NCBI GenBank assembly: GCA_025356235.1
Contig: JANXUL010000092.1
Coordinates: forward strand, 1 to 39,089
DNA: 39,089 nucleotides
Source: Bacteroidota bacterium
GTDB taxonomy: Bacteria; Bacteroidota; Bacteroidia; Chitinophagales; Chitinophagaceae
Direction: 5' to 3'
The notes under the pieces are model-generated. The model was not told where the DNA came from, did not search any database, and saw only the letters and a program-made list of their open reading frames with translations. The position numbers were made by a program, and so were the translations under genes. Shown here in pieces: positions 1 through 7,660 of the stretch; positions within the stretch are counted from its first letter, which is position 1; each line of letters starts with the position of its first letter.

Positions 1-537
1 TCTTCGCTGATCAATATGGTTACCAAGCAAAAAAACCTGGCCAAAACATCTTCCACGCCAGGTAAAACACAATTGATCAATCATTTTGAAATAGAAAGTT
101 CATCCGGTGAACGAGGACCAAAAACAAAATGGTTCCTCGTGGATTTGCCGGGTTATGGTTACGCCAAACGTTCGCAAAGTGACAGGAGAAGATGGGAACA
201 AATGATTGATGGCTATTTGCGCAAGAGAGAAAACCTGGTACAGGTATTTGTATTGATAGACAGCCGCCATACCCCACAGAAAAATGATCTTGAATTTGTA
301 AATCAGTTAGATAAATGGGAAGTGTCTTTTTCCCTGGTATTTACCAAGGCCGACAAAGAAAAACCCGCCGTAGTAGCCCGCCATGTAAAAGCATTTATGG
401 ATACGCTGAATGAAACCTGGCAGTTCTTACCCAGGCATTTTGTAACCAGTGCCGAGAAAAACCAGGGACGGGATGAACTCTTACAATTCATCCAGGATTG
501 CAACAAAGAAATATCGGATAATAAAACGGGCACATAG
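1..537 (+). CDS. engB: EngB/YihA-family ribosome-biogenesis GTPase, 5' end missing
   Basis: TRAFAC-class GTPase that, in characterised relatives, assists late assembly of the large ribosomal subunit in the cytoplasm. The reading frame is open from base 1, so the gene starts outside the window; the first visible residues (SSLINM) are the tail of the P-loop. The rest of the GTPase core follows in order: the switch I stretch with TPGKTQ (G2), DLPGYGYAKR (G3), FTKADK (G4) and TSAEKNQG (G5). About 178 residues are visible out of roughly 200 usual for the family. The DLPGYGYA motif is diagnostic of the YihA/EngB subfamily. The gene ends 18 bases before the convergent YkuK-like gene. The assignment is firm; only the N-terminus cannot be judged. 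Confidence 0.95.
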   Translation, partial: SSLINMVTKQKNLAKTSSTPGKTQLINHFEIESSSGERGPKTKWFLVDLPGYGYAKRSQSDRRRWEQMIDGYLRKRENLVQVFVLIDSRHTPQKNDLEFVNQLDKWEVSFSLVFTKADKEKPAVVARHVKAFMDTLNETWQFLPRHFVTSAEKNQGRDELLQFIQDCNKEISDNKTGT

Positions 538-555
538 CCTCTACAAATCCAGCAT

Positions 556-1029
556 CTAATTCACCGCCTTATCAGCGCAGCAGCTGCTGGCAAAGGCTTC
601 TGGCTTGGCTTTGAAAGCAAATCCCATCCCAAGTATGTAACCCATCGCCTCACGCAATGCATCATTACTTTTGAATTGCGGGTTGGTATTGATATCGGCA
701 TGTACTTCCATCTCTATATGGTAGTCAATAAAAAGGTTACAAAGTTCATAAGCAATTTCAATGCTTTTGGCCACTTCAACCAACATACGTTCTTTAATAT
801 GGAACTTCTGTTTGGTCTTTTCATTGTGGATGTACATAAAGCCACCATTGTGTTCGCGAAGAAATACGATAACGGTTGCAAACTCAGTGTCTTCACCTTT
901 TACCTGGCTGTCGGTGCCGATGCAGACCTTTAGTTTGATGCCATTGGCAGTTTCTTTTTTAATCGCTTCTTCTACAGCATCTTTGATGGGCAGTTGAATG
1001 GTTTCGCCATTAAATTTTCTCCAGCGCAT
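556..1029 (-). CDS. YkuK-family (DUF458) RNase H-like protein
   Basis: 157-residue protein of the YkuK/DUF458 family, which has a predicted RNase H-like fold and no well-established biochemical role. Seen in the sequence: a first beta strand with VCIGTDSQVKG, an acidic position typical of RNase H folds, a second strand EFATVIVFLREHNGG, a helix rich in charged residues, the strand MEVHADINTNP with an Asp after a His, and the characteristic C-terminal AKPEAFASSCCADKAVN ending. Length matches the family. It is convergent with engB and divergent from the glycosyltransferase gene. A 7-bp dyad (1033-1039/1046-1052) lies just upstream of the start codon. Family assignment is confident; nuclease activity is inference. 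Confidence 0.85.
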   Translation of the reverse strand: MRWRKFNGETIQLPIKDAVEEAIKKETANGIKLKVCIGTDSQVKGEDTEFATVIVFLREHNGGFMYIHNEKTKQKFHIKERMLVEVAKSIEIAYELCNLFIDYHIEMEVHADINTNPQFKSNDALREAMGYILGMGFAFKAKPEAFASSCCADKAVN

Positions 1030-1122
1030 ACGTATATTGTTTATCCAATATAAGCATCAATTGCCAGTCAAATAACATTTGTAAATGATTTTATTATTAA
1101 CAGGCGTGGAAAACGCTGGCCC

Positions 1123-1164
1123 GTTTGGAGTTTGGGGTTATTTGAATCTTTAACAACTCCAAAC
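1123..1164. repeat. Inverted repeat upstream of glycosyltransferase promoter
   Basis: Perfect 10-bp arms GTTTGGAGTT (1123-1132) and AACTCCAAAC (1155-1164). The stem can be continued by GTTA (1137-1140) against TAAC (1151-1154) with a 4-base bulge, leaving a 10-base loop. It ends 9 bases before the -7 element of the next gene. It could be an operator, a terminator relic or a small intergenic repeat. Confidence 0.6.
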
Positions 1165-1173
1165 CTCCTGTTG

Positions 1174-1181
1174 TATCTTTG
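1174..1181 (+). promoter_or_regulatory. Bacteroidota -7 element (TATCTTTG) for a leaderless start
   Basis: Exact match to TAnnTTTG. The ATG at 1186 begins only 4 bases later, so the transcription start would fall at or next to the start codon. This also decides the start against the upstream in-frame ATG at 1132. Confidence 0.6.
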
Positions 1182-1185
1182 GGCT

Positions 1186-2064
1186 ATGAAAGTGAGTGGT
1201 TTTACGTTCATTAAGAATGCAGTGCAATTTGATTACCCGGTGGTAGAAGCCATCCGCTCCATTCTTCCGTTATGTGATGAAATTATTGTAGCAGTGGGTG
1301 ATTCAACAGATCATACCCGGGAACTGATCAGCGGTATCGGTTTAGAAAAAATACGCATTATTGATACGGTTTGGGATACCAGCCTTCGCAAAGGTGGTGC
1401 CGTACTGGCCGATGAAACCAATAAAGCTTTTCGCGCCATTACCGGTAACCCCGACTGGTGCATCTATATCCAGGGCGATGAAGTATTGCATGAACAATAC
1501 CATGATACGGTAAAGAAATCCATGTTACAATGGAAAGACGATCCCCAGGTAGACGGACTCTTGTTTAAATACAAACATTTTTATGGATCATTTGATTATG
1601 TAGCTTCTTCATCAAGATGGTACCGGAATGAGATCCGCGTTATCCGCCACAGACCGGATATCTACTCACACCGCGACGCACAGGGGTTTAGAAAAGGCGA
1701 TGATAAAAAACTATGTGTAAAAGCCACAGATGCTTATATGTATCATTATGGTTGGGTAAGGCCACCTAAGACGATGATGGATAAGACAAGGAATTTTGGC
1801 AACTACTGGAATGGCGAACCGGTAACAGAAGAATTTGCCAAAAAATTTTCCGGTGATTTTGATTATACGGAGATAGACGCACTCGAAAAATTCACCAATT
1901 CACACCCGGAAGTAATGCAGGAGCGAATTAAAAAAATGAACTGGAAGTTTGATTACGATCTTTCGTATAATAAATTGACAATAAAAGATCATTTCAAAAA
2001 TATTATGGAAAGATATACCGGTTTAAGACCATTTGATTATAAAAACTATATTCTGATCGATTAA
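1186..2064 (+). CDS. GT-A glycosyltransferase (family 2-like)
   Basis: 292-residue putative glycosyltransferase, cytosolic or membrane-peripheral, acting on an unknown sugar acceptor. The N-terminal half has the GT-A nucleotide-binding pattern: FTFIKNA, then LPLCDEIIVAVGDSTDHT, and further on the acidic IYIQGDEVLHE in the place of the metal-binding DxD segment. The C-terminal half (YMYHYGWVRPPKTM, then charged helices) resembles the GT2-like proteins found in Bacteroidota polysaccharide regions. I placed the start at the ATG at 1186 because the homologous part begins there and a -7 box ends 4 bases upstream; an in-frame ATG at 1132 lies inside an inverted repeat. The methyltransferase gene follows after 42 bases and is probably co-transcribed. 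Confidence 0.75.
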   Translation: MKVSGFTFIKNAVQFDYPVVEAIRSILPLCDEIIVAVGDSTDHTRELISGIGLEKIRIIDTVWDTSLRKGGAVLADETNKAFRAITGNPDWCIYIQGDEVLHEQYHDTVKKSMLQWKDDPQVDGLLFKYKHFYGSFDYVASSSRWYRNEIRVIRHRPDIYSHRDAQGFRKGDDKKLCVKATDAYMYHYGWVRPPKTMMDKTRNFGNYWNGEPVTEEFAKKFSGDFDYTEIDALEKFTNSHPEVMQERIKKMNWKFDYDLSYNKLTIKDHFKNIMERYTGLRPFDYKNYILID

Positions 2065-2106
2065 TTTTTTAAAAAAACACTCCCTCCAATAAAAGAAAAT
2101 AATATT

Positions 2107-3072
2107 ATGACAAGCCCTTGTATCCTCTGCAGTAATACAATCAATAATCAGCTGTATAAAGTTAAAGAATTACAATTGGGGCTTACTGAATATTTTCAAT
2201 ACCAGTTGTGCGGTGCATGCGGCACCATGCAATTGCAGGATATACCTGATGACCTTAGCAAATATTATCCGAATGAAGATTACTATTCTTTTAATCTTGA
2301 ACTCGATATTCGCAAAAAACCAGATATACTCAGGAAAATAAAAACCGATTATTTATTATATAATAAGCATCGAATCTTAGGCAGGCTGATGAGTATGGGC
2401 TATAAAATGAATGAGTTCTATGAATGGATGAAATTTACGGGAGCAAAATATGATGATGCCATTCTTGATGTTGGCACCGGTAATGGAAGTTTATTAGCAA
2501 GGCTGTTTAAAATGGGGTTTACAAATCTTACCGGTATCGATCCTTTTATCAATAATAGCAGAGATTATGGCGCGATAAAAGTATTCAAGAAAGATATATT
2601 TGAAATGACTGATAAATACAATATCATCATGCTGCATCATTCACTTGAGCATACGCTCGATCCAAAAAAAATATTGAAGAAAGTGTATGATATATTAAAA
2701 CCGGGTGGCAAAACATTGATCCGCGTACCCATTATGGGTAACTATGGCTGGCAACAGTATGGCGAATTCTGGTGTGGGATTGATGCACCAAGACATATTT
2801 TTATTCCATCTGAACAGGCTTTGAAACAATTGGTAACCGAAGCGGGGTTTGTTATTGACAGGTTTTATTACGACAGTTCCGATTATGTAATCATAAGTAG
2901 TGAGCAATATAAAAAAGGGATCCCCTTACATGCCGCCAACAGCTATATGATTAATGAAACAGCAAGTATGTTTACTAAAAAAGAGGCGAGGGAATTTAGA
3001 AAAATAATGTACGCGCAAAACAAGCTTAATAATGGCGATATGGCCGCTGTATATGTAAGCAAACCTGCCTAG
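2107..3072 (+). CDS. Class I SAM methyltransferase with N-terminal Cys cluster
   Basis: 321-residue SAM-dependent methyltransferase. Residues about 5-40 carry two CxxC pairs (CILC and CGAC), the layout of the putative zinc-binding domain that precedes a methyltransferase domain in sugar C- or O-methyltransferase-like proteins. The Rossmann core follows: motif I DAILDVGTGNGSLLARL, the acidic end of strand 2 GIDPF, the post-motif IIMLHHSLEHTLDP, and LKPGGKTLIRVP. The text WCGIDAPRHIFIP is typical of this group. Context beside glycosyltransferases suggests a sugar or glycolipid substrate, but the substrate is not identifiable. It shares its last four bases (CTAG) with the stop codon of the gene on the other strand. 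Confidence 0.8.
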   Translation: MTSPCILCSNTINNQLYKVKELQLGLTEYFQYQLCGACGTMQLQDIPDDLSKYYPNEDYYSFNLELDIRKKPDILRKIKTDYLLYNKHRILGRLMSMGYKMNEFYEWMKFTGAKYDDAILDVGTGNGSLLARLFKMGFTNLTGIDPFINNSRDYGAIKVFKKDIFEMTDKYNIIMLHHSLEHTLDPKKILKKVYDILKPGGKTLIRVPIMGNYGWQQYGEFWCGIDAPRHIFIPSEQALKQLVTEAGFVIDRFYYDSSDYVIISSEQYKKGIPLHAANSYMINETASMFTKKEAREFRKIMYAQNKLNNGDMAAVYVSKPA

Positions 3073-3983
3073 AAATTAGGCTTAAAAAACATCTTCATAC
3101 AAAACAGTTTTTTTCTATACTCAGGCTTCTTTTTACTGCTTAATAACGCATCATAATACTTAAAGAAAAAAGCACTGCGTTTAAAACTCCACTTGCGATG
3201 AAAATGAGAGAGCATTGTATGTAAAATTTCTTTTGTCGCTTCATCTTTAATAGGCGCTGCAGCCAGCGTTTGAAGTTCCATTAGCTTAAACGCAAATTGC
3301 TCTTTTACAGATTGTTTTATCTTTTTATTTTTCGATTTACTGGTACCAACCGTATTATTATCGTGTTGCCTGTACTTAACAAGGGTTTTATCTACAAATT
3401 TTATTCCATTGTTACTCGCGGCACAAAAGCCTATCCATAAATCAAAAAATATTTTCCCCGGGAAAGGAAGAATTGTTTTAACGAATGAGGCCTTCATCAG
3501 GATAGAGTGGCCTGCAACCGAGTTCGAAAGTAAAAATGGCGTGCCTGAATAGTAAGACCGGATATTCATAAAATTGCTGAACGATTTTTGTAGTGATTCT
3601 CCTTTGTCATTCACCAATAAAGAATCAGCATACACAGCATCATGTTCACCTATTTCATTTACTAATATTTCAATTTTCTGATGGTCCCAAATATCATCCT
3701 GGTCAGATAATGCTATAAAAAAACCTTTGCAGTGGGTAATTGCTTTTTCAAACGTTTGGGTAACCCCAAGGTTCTGTTCATTCTGTATTAAAAAAATAAA
3801 TGGATATTTAGATTGGTACGACTGGATTATAGAGACGGTATCATCTTTAGAATAATCATCCACAATAACAATTTCAATATTCAAATAGCTTTGCTGTATT
3901 ATGCTATCTAATTGCTCCGAAATAAATTTGGCACCATTACAACTTGCCATGGCAACGGATACTAATTTTAGGGCATCATTCAT
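3069..3983 (-). CDS. Family 2 glycosyltransferase (rhamnosyltransferase-like)
   Basis: 304-residue inverting GT-A glycosyltransferase. Signature features are the N-terminal LVSVAMASCNGAKFISEQLD, the nucleotide-binding strand IEIVIVDDYSKDDTV, QNLGVTQTFEKAI, and the metal-site segment FIALSDQDDIW with its Asp pair, which is characteristic of the WbbL/rhamnosyltransferase-like branch of GT2. A mid-protein segment on base-binding and acceptor side (SVAGHSILMKASF) is also usual. No membrane anchor is apparent, so it is probably peripheral at the cytoplasmic membrane. It has its own -7 element at 4006-4013 (minus strand), 22 bases before the ATG. It is convergent with the methyltransferase and their stop codons overlap on one CTAG. 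Confidence 0.88.
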   Translation of the reverse strand: MNDALKLVSVAMASCNGAKFISEQLDSIIQQSYLNIEIVIVDDYSKDDTVSIIQSYQSKYPFIFLIQNEQNLGVTQTFEKAITHCKGFFIALSDQDDIWDHQKIEILVNEIGEHDAVYADSLLVNDKGESLQKSFSNFMNIRSYYSGTPFLLSNSVAGHSILMKASFVKTILPFPGKIFFDLWIGFCAASNNGIKFVDKTLVKYRQHDNNTVGTSKSKNKKIKQSVKEQFAFKLMELQTLAAAPIKDEATKEILHTMLSHFHRKWSFKRSAFFFKYYDALLSSKKKPEYRKKLFCMKMFFKPNF

Positions 3984-4005
3984 TATAAGACGTTGATCGG
4001 GGATT

Positions 4006-4013
4006 CAAATATA
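4006..4013 (-). promoter_or_regulatory. -7 element (TATATTTG) of the GT2 gene
   Basis: Exact TAnnTTTG match on the minus strand, leaving a spacer of 22 bases to the ATG at 3983. No convincing -33 TTG is visible at the usual distance. Confidence 0.5.
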
Positions 4014-4057
4014 AAAATTATTCCACCACTCGTAAGTATGGAGATGATAGCCTTACA

Positions 4058-4825
4058 TTATAAATTTCTTATGTGAAAATAGAAATTAGAACAATATTCA
4101 GTACTTTTTTTACCGGCAAATTTTTCCGGTTGATGTTTTTCAGGTTCGAAATTTAAAATATCTAACTTATCCCCTTTGAAAAAAAAGAATCCATTATATC
4201 CAAGAGAAAGAAGTTCATCAAAGGTTTCCCTTACTTTAGATCTGCCTACCTGAAGGGCTTCACATTCCAGAATAATTTTCGGTTTGTATGTTCCAAGTGT
4301 TTTCAATCCACCTTTAATTACTTTTAACTCATGTCCTTCTACATCAATTTTTATTAATGCAGGTTTTACATTATTTAAACTACAATAATTATCTAAGGTG
4401 GTAGTTTGAACTTTTTCTAACCTGGCGGATGGACTATCTTGTAATGTAAAGTGGATAGAGGCTCCGGGAGATGAAGGTTTCCCATTCTCCGGAATTATCA
4501 TAGTTGCCGTTTCTTCTTTGTCGGAAAGCGCATATGATTCAATAGTAACCTGAAAATATTTTTTTTTGGAAAAAAATGTCTTCAAAAAAAAATACAAAAA
4601 ACTTTGCGGTTCAAACCCTATTACCCTCCCTTTACTTCCTGCCTTATTAATCATCCAGTATAAAAAACCTCCTTTGTTTGCACCAATGTCAATAAGCGTA
4701 TCCCCTGGTCCGGCATTTTCAATAATGAATGATATCTCATTGGGGTTCTCCTGCAATCGGTAATGCCATGCCCGTATCAGCATTTTTATTTGTTGCAATA
4801 TATTGCTGTAGTTTTTTGATTTCAC
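4058..4825 (-). CDS. FkbM-family methyltransferase
   Basis: 255-residue SAM-dependent O-methyltransferase of the FkbM type. The motif I strand reads GDTLIDIGANKGGFLYWM, followed by the strand 2 acidic end GRVIGFEPQ, a central variable region, and the family-typical PALIKIDVEGHELKVIKGG with the acidic catalytic-site pair. FkbM enzymes modify sugars, lipids or small molecules; many lie in exopolysaccharide loci, which fits the neighbours. The frame opens with GTG at 4825 and no ATG is available until residue 15, so GTG is the likely start; an imperfect -7 box (4832-4839) lies 6 bases before it. It is divergent from the ABC exporter gene. Confidence 0.85.
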   Translation of the reverse strand: MKSKNYSNILQQIKMLIRAWHYRLQENPNEISFIIENAGPGDTLIDIGANKGGFLYWMINKAGSKGRVIGFEPQSFLYFFLKTFFSKKKYFQVTIESYALSDKEETATMIIPENGKPSSPGASIHFTLQDSPSARLEKVQTTTLDNYCSLNNVKPALIKIDVEGHELKVIKGGLKTLGTYKPKIILECEALQVGRSKVRETFDELLSLGYNGFFFFKGDKLDILNFEPEKHQPEKFAGKKSTEYCSNFYFHIRNL

Positions 4826-5138
4826 GAGTTACTAATATAATTTTTATTTAATATAATAATTTGGTGTAATAAAGTTATAGAGAAATATAGATATTCACAG
4901 AATGTGAAATGCCAGTGTCTTATCAGATTAATATATATGCATGCAACCCATGATTTAAAATCTGCGTAAGCATGCCACATCAACCAATATCGGTTTCCTA
5001 AAAAACTCGTTTTGGGGTAAAAATGAGTTTTCACTGTCTGAATTAGCAAACTTAAACGTCATATAATAGAAACTTTGTCAGTTTTTAGAAATTTGTACGG
5101 AAATTGACATTCATTACTCTTTACCAAACAACTACTTG
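4826..5138. other. AT-rich divergent intergenic region
   Basis: 313 bases between the divergent FkbM and ABC exporter genes. No convincing gene is present: a 75-codon minus frame here has no family-like features. It holds a nested dyad centred at 4957: outer GCATGC at 4939-4944 and 4970-4975, inner GATTT/AAATC at 4952-4956 and 4958-4962. A small TTCAC/GTGAA dyad lies at 4894-4908. I found no exact TAnnTTTG box for the exporter. Confidence 0.5.
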
Positions 5139-6941
5139 ATGAAATTACTATTACGATACCTGAGCCCTTATAAATGGCTGGTGGCACTTGCACTGTTGTT
5201 AGCTGCGATTAACCAGTCATTTTCCATGCTCGACCCTTATTTTTTTGGGAGATTACTTGATAAATATGGTATACACCCCCATGAGGTTGGTTACTTTGAC
5301 CATAACAAATTTATTGTAACCGGCGTTAGGTCACAGTCTGATTTTATCTGGGGTGTAATGGGTTTTTTGGGCATATTAATCAGCGTAGCAATGGTTTCTA
5401 GAATAGCCAAAGCTTTCCAGGATTATTTCAGCAATGTGGTTGTACAAAAATTTGGCGCCAAAATTTTTACGGATGGGTTGAGGCATTCCATGAAACTCCC
5501 CTACCAGGATTTTGAGGACCAGCGAAGCGGTGAAACCCTTTCTATATTAACCAAAGTAAGATCGGATACAGAAAGGTTTATCATCTCATTCATCAATGTA
5601 TTGTTCAGCATTTTGGTGGGTATTGTTTTTATTTCCATTTATTCGTTCCGGTTACATTGGGCCATCATGCCTATTTATGTTGTAGGCATCATCTTTTTAT
5701 CATTGCTCACCAGTTTCCTGAGTAAAAAGATCAAAGTAATCCAGAAAAATATTGTGAAGGAAACTACCATGCTTGCGGGTAGTACCACAGAGAGCCTGCG
5801 GAATATTGAACTGGTAAAAAGCCTGGGGCTTACGGGCCAGGAAATTGACAGGCTGAATAAAAATACTTACAAAATTTTAGGGCTTGAATTAAGAAAAGTA
5901 AAAAGTATCCGTACCCTTAGTTTTATCCAGGGTACTTTTGTTAATTTATTGCGGCAGATCATTATGTTCACTTTGTTCTGGCTGGTGTTTGGCGGCCAGA
6001 TAACCGCGGGCCAGGTGTTGACATTGACTTTTTATTCTTTCTTTATCTTTGGCCCGTTGCAGGAAATAGGTAATATCATTTTATTTTATAGGGAGGCAGA
6101 AGCCTCTCTCAATAATTTTCATAATTTGATGGAAAAGCCCTCTGAGCCAACACCTGTAACACCAGAGCATATTGGCGATATCGAATACCTGTCATTTAAA
6201 AATGTTTCTTTTAAGCACCAGACAGCGCAGTATAAAGCGCTGGATAATATAAGCTTCGAAGTAAAACAGGGTGAAAGCATTGCATTTGTAGGTCCCAGTG
6301 GCGCCGGCAAAAGTACTTTAATGAAACTGCTGGTTGGTTTATACCACACCCAGGATGGCCATATATTTTATAACGGCATTGACAGTAAAAATATTTTATT
6401 TGATGAACTGCGCGGCCAGATAGGTTTTGTAACACAGGATACACAATTATTCGCCGGCAGCATCCGTGAAAATTTATTGTTTGTATATCCGAATGCTACC
6501 GATGATGATCTTCGGGAAGCCTTACACAAAGCAAGCTGCGACAATCTTTTATCCCGGGCAGATAATGGTTTGGATACTATGATTGGTGAAGGCGGATTAA
6601 AGTTAAGTGGGGGCGAAAAACAGCGTTTATCTATTGCCCGCGCTTTATTACGACATCCACATTTGCTCATTTTTGATGAAGCGACTTCATCCCTGGATAG
6701 TATTACCGAGGAAGATATTACTAACACCATCCAACAGATCTCTGCACAAAAACAACAAATAACCGTAATGATTGCCCACCGCTTAAGCACCATTATGCAT
6801 GCCGACAGGATCTATGTTTTAGAAAAAGGGCAAGTAATAGAAACAGGTAACCACTATGAATTATTGGTTGAAAAAGGTTTGTATTACGCCATGTGGCGGC
6901 AGCAGATTGGGGAGAGGAAAGCGGTGTTGATGAGTAGTTAA
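5139..6941 (+). CDS. ABC exporter, fused permease-ATPase (MsbA-like)
   Basis: 600-residue half-transporter that works as a homodimer or heterodimer in the inner membrane. The N-terminal ~330 residues form a type IV exporter membrane domain with hydrophobic segments near 12-30, 65-90, 150-205 and 260-310. The ATPase domain shows Walker A GPSGAGKS (385-392), the Q-loop region GFVTQDTQLF, signature LSGGEKQ (489-495), Walker B LLIFDEA (509-515) and the switch His 547 in AHRLSTI. The true start is the ATG at 5139; an in-frame TTG lies just before. Substrate is unknown: lipid, glycolipid or drug export are possible. Its place beside glycosyltransferases and methyltransferases suggests glycoconjugate export, as inference only. 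Confidence 0.92.
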   Translation: MKLLLRYLSPYKWLVALALLLAAINQSFSMLDPYFFGRLLDKYGIHPHEVGYFDHNKFIVTGVRSQSDFIWGVMGFLGILISVAMVSRIAKAFQDYFSNVVVQKFGAKIFTDGLRHSMKLPYQDFEDQRSGETLSILTKVRSDTERFIISFINVLFSILVGIVFISIYSFRLHWAIMPIYVVGIIFLSLLTSFLSKKIKVIQKNIVKETTMLAGSTTESLRNIELVKSLGLTGQEIDRLNKNTYKILGLELRKVKSIRTLSFIQGTFVNLLRQIIMFTLFWLVFGGQITAGQVLTLTFYSFFIFGPLQEIGNIILFYREAEASLNNFHNLMEKPSEPTPVTPEHIGDIEYLSFKNVSFKHQTAQYKALDNISFEVKQGESIAFVGPSGAGKSTLMKLLVGLYHTQDGHIFYNGIDSKNILFDELRGQIGFVTQDTQLFAGSIRENLLFVYPNATDDDLREALHKASCDNLLSRADNGLDTMIGEGGLKLSGGEKQRLSIARALLRHPHLLIFDEATSSLDSITEEDITNTIQQISAQKQQITVMIAHRLSTIMHADRIYVLEKGQVIETGNHYELLVEKGLYYAMWRQQIGERKAVLMSS

Positions 6942-6950
6942 ATTGAACTA

Positions 6951-7025
6951 GTTTAAGGGGTTAAAGAGGTTAATAAAGATCAGTATCTATGATTTAACCC
7001 TTTTTACATCTTTAACCCCTTAAAC
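6951..7025. repeat. Long-armed inverted repeat between convergent genes
   Basis: Perfect 17-bp arms GTTTAAGGGGTTAAAGA (6951-6967) and TCTTTAACCCCTTAAAC (7009-7025), separated by 41 bases that themselves contain further copies of the TTTAACC word. It lies between the convergent ABC exporter and DUF2721 genes, so it could serve both strands as a terminator, although there is no strong T-tract. Confidence 0.75.
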
Positions 7026-7039
7026 GTCTTTAACCAACC

Positions 7040-7483
7040 CTAGTCCTTATCAAATTTCTTCTTAAAATATTCAATCACCGAAGGGTCTTCCAACCCTTCC
7101 ATATCACTCAGTTCGAGTTCTAGTGCCTTGGTACTAAGTTGTATTTCCAGCAAGGATAAAGCCAGTGAAGCTGAAAAAGTAATCAGGCTTCCCGCAAATA
7201 CAATATGGGCAAAAGGCATTGCCTCAATATAAATAAGGTACATACAAAGAATACAGCTTAAAAACGTAAGTACCCCCAAAGCCTGCATATTCTTGATCAG
7301 CTTTAACCGGTAACGCAGATTCTTGATCTGTCCATGAATAATGAGTTTCTGCTCATGATTCTGGTATTTATCGTGCAGGCTGCGTACCCGGTTAGATAAC
7401 GCCAGGAAACGGTTGGTATACGCGAGCATAATCAAACTGATGGCCGGGAACAGCAAGGCGGGGGTATTGATTGAGATATCCAT
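7040..7483 (-). CDS. DUF2721 membrane protein
   Basis: 147-residue inner-membrane protein of the DUF2721 family, whose function is unknown. The N-terminal segment PALLFPAISLIMLAYTNRFL is the family hallmark, followed by a charged amphipathic stretch (LSNRVRSLHDKYQNHEQK) and two more hydrophobic helices (about 68-88 and 92-112), giving three membrane segments. The C-terminus (ELELSDMEGLED onward) is acidic and soluble. The ATG at 7483 gives the family's usual N-terminus. It stands alone between the convergent exporter and the divergent TonB receptor, and context gives no hint of its role. Confidence 0.8.
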   Translation of the reverse strand: MDISINTPALLFPAISLIMLAYTNRFLALSNRVRSLHDKYQNHEQKLIIHGQIKNLRYRLKLIKNMQALGVLTFLSCILCMYLIYIEAMPFAHIVFAGSLITFSASLALSLLEIQLSTKALELELSDMEGLEDPSVIEYFKKKFDKD

Positions 7484-7597
7484 GATGGCAATTTACAAAA
7501 TCCTGCGGTTTTATTACTACGTCACTCCGGCCTTTACTTTCCATTTATTTCGCTTGCTTTTACTGCCGCTACCTAGTATTTTTCTTTAATGTTGTGA

Positions 7598-7630
7598 AAA
7601 TTTAATTTATATAACTCAAAAATTAAATTT
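7598..7630. promoter_or_regulatory. 11-bp dyad abutting the TonB receptor -7 box (candidate operator)
   Basis: Perfect arms AAATTTAATTT (7598-7608) and AAATTAAATTT (7620-7630) with an 11-base spacer, so the half-site centres are 22 bases apart, about two helical turns. The right arm ends on the first base of the -7 element, covering the -10 to -35 zone. It is AT-rich, so chance symmetry cannot be excluded. Confidence 0.4.
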
Positions 7631-7637
7631 AGGTTTG
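7630..7637 (+). promoter_or_regulatory. -7 element (TAGGTTTG) of the first TonB receptor
   Basis: Exact TAnnTTTG match 23 bases before the ATG at 7661. Confidence 0.5.
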
Positions 7638-7660
7638 TCTAAATTTTATATGTGTTCAGT

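Noticed and set aside
4600..4625. GGTTCAAACC, resembling a tRNA T-arm
   Set aside because: It is inside the FkbM coding region with no acceptor or anticodon stem around it. No tRNA was found anywhere in the window.
4822..5049. 75-codon minus frame in the FkbM-exporter gap
   Set aside because: Composition is that of AT-rich noncoding DNA, no recognisable domain, and it overlaps the FkbM start.
6368..6793. 141-codon minus frame inside the ABC exporter
   Set aside because: The plus strand encodes a complete ATPase domain with all motifs over the same bases.
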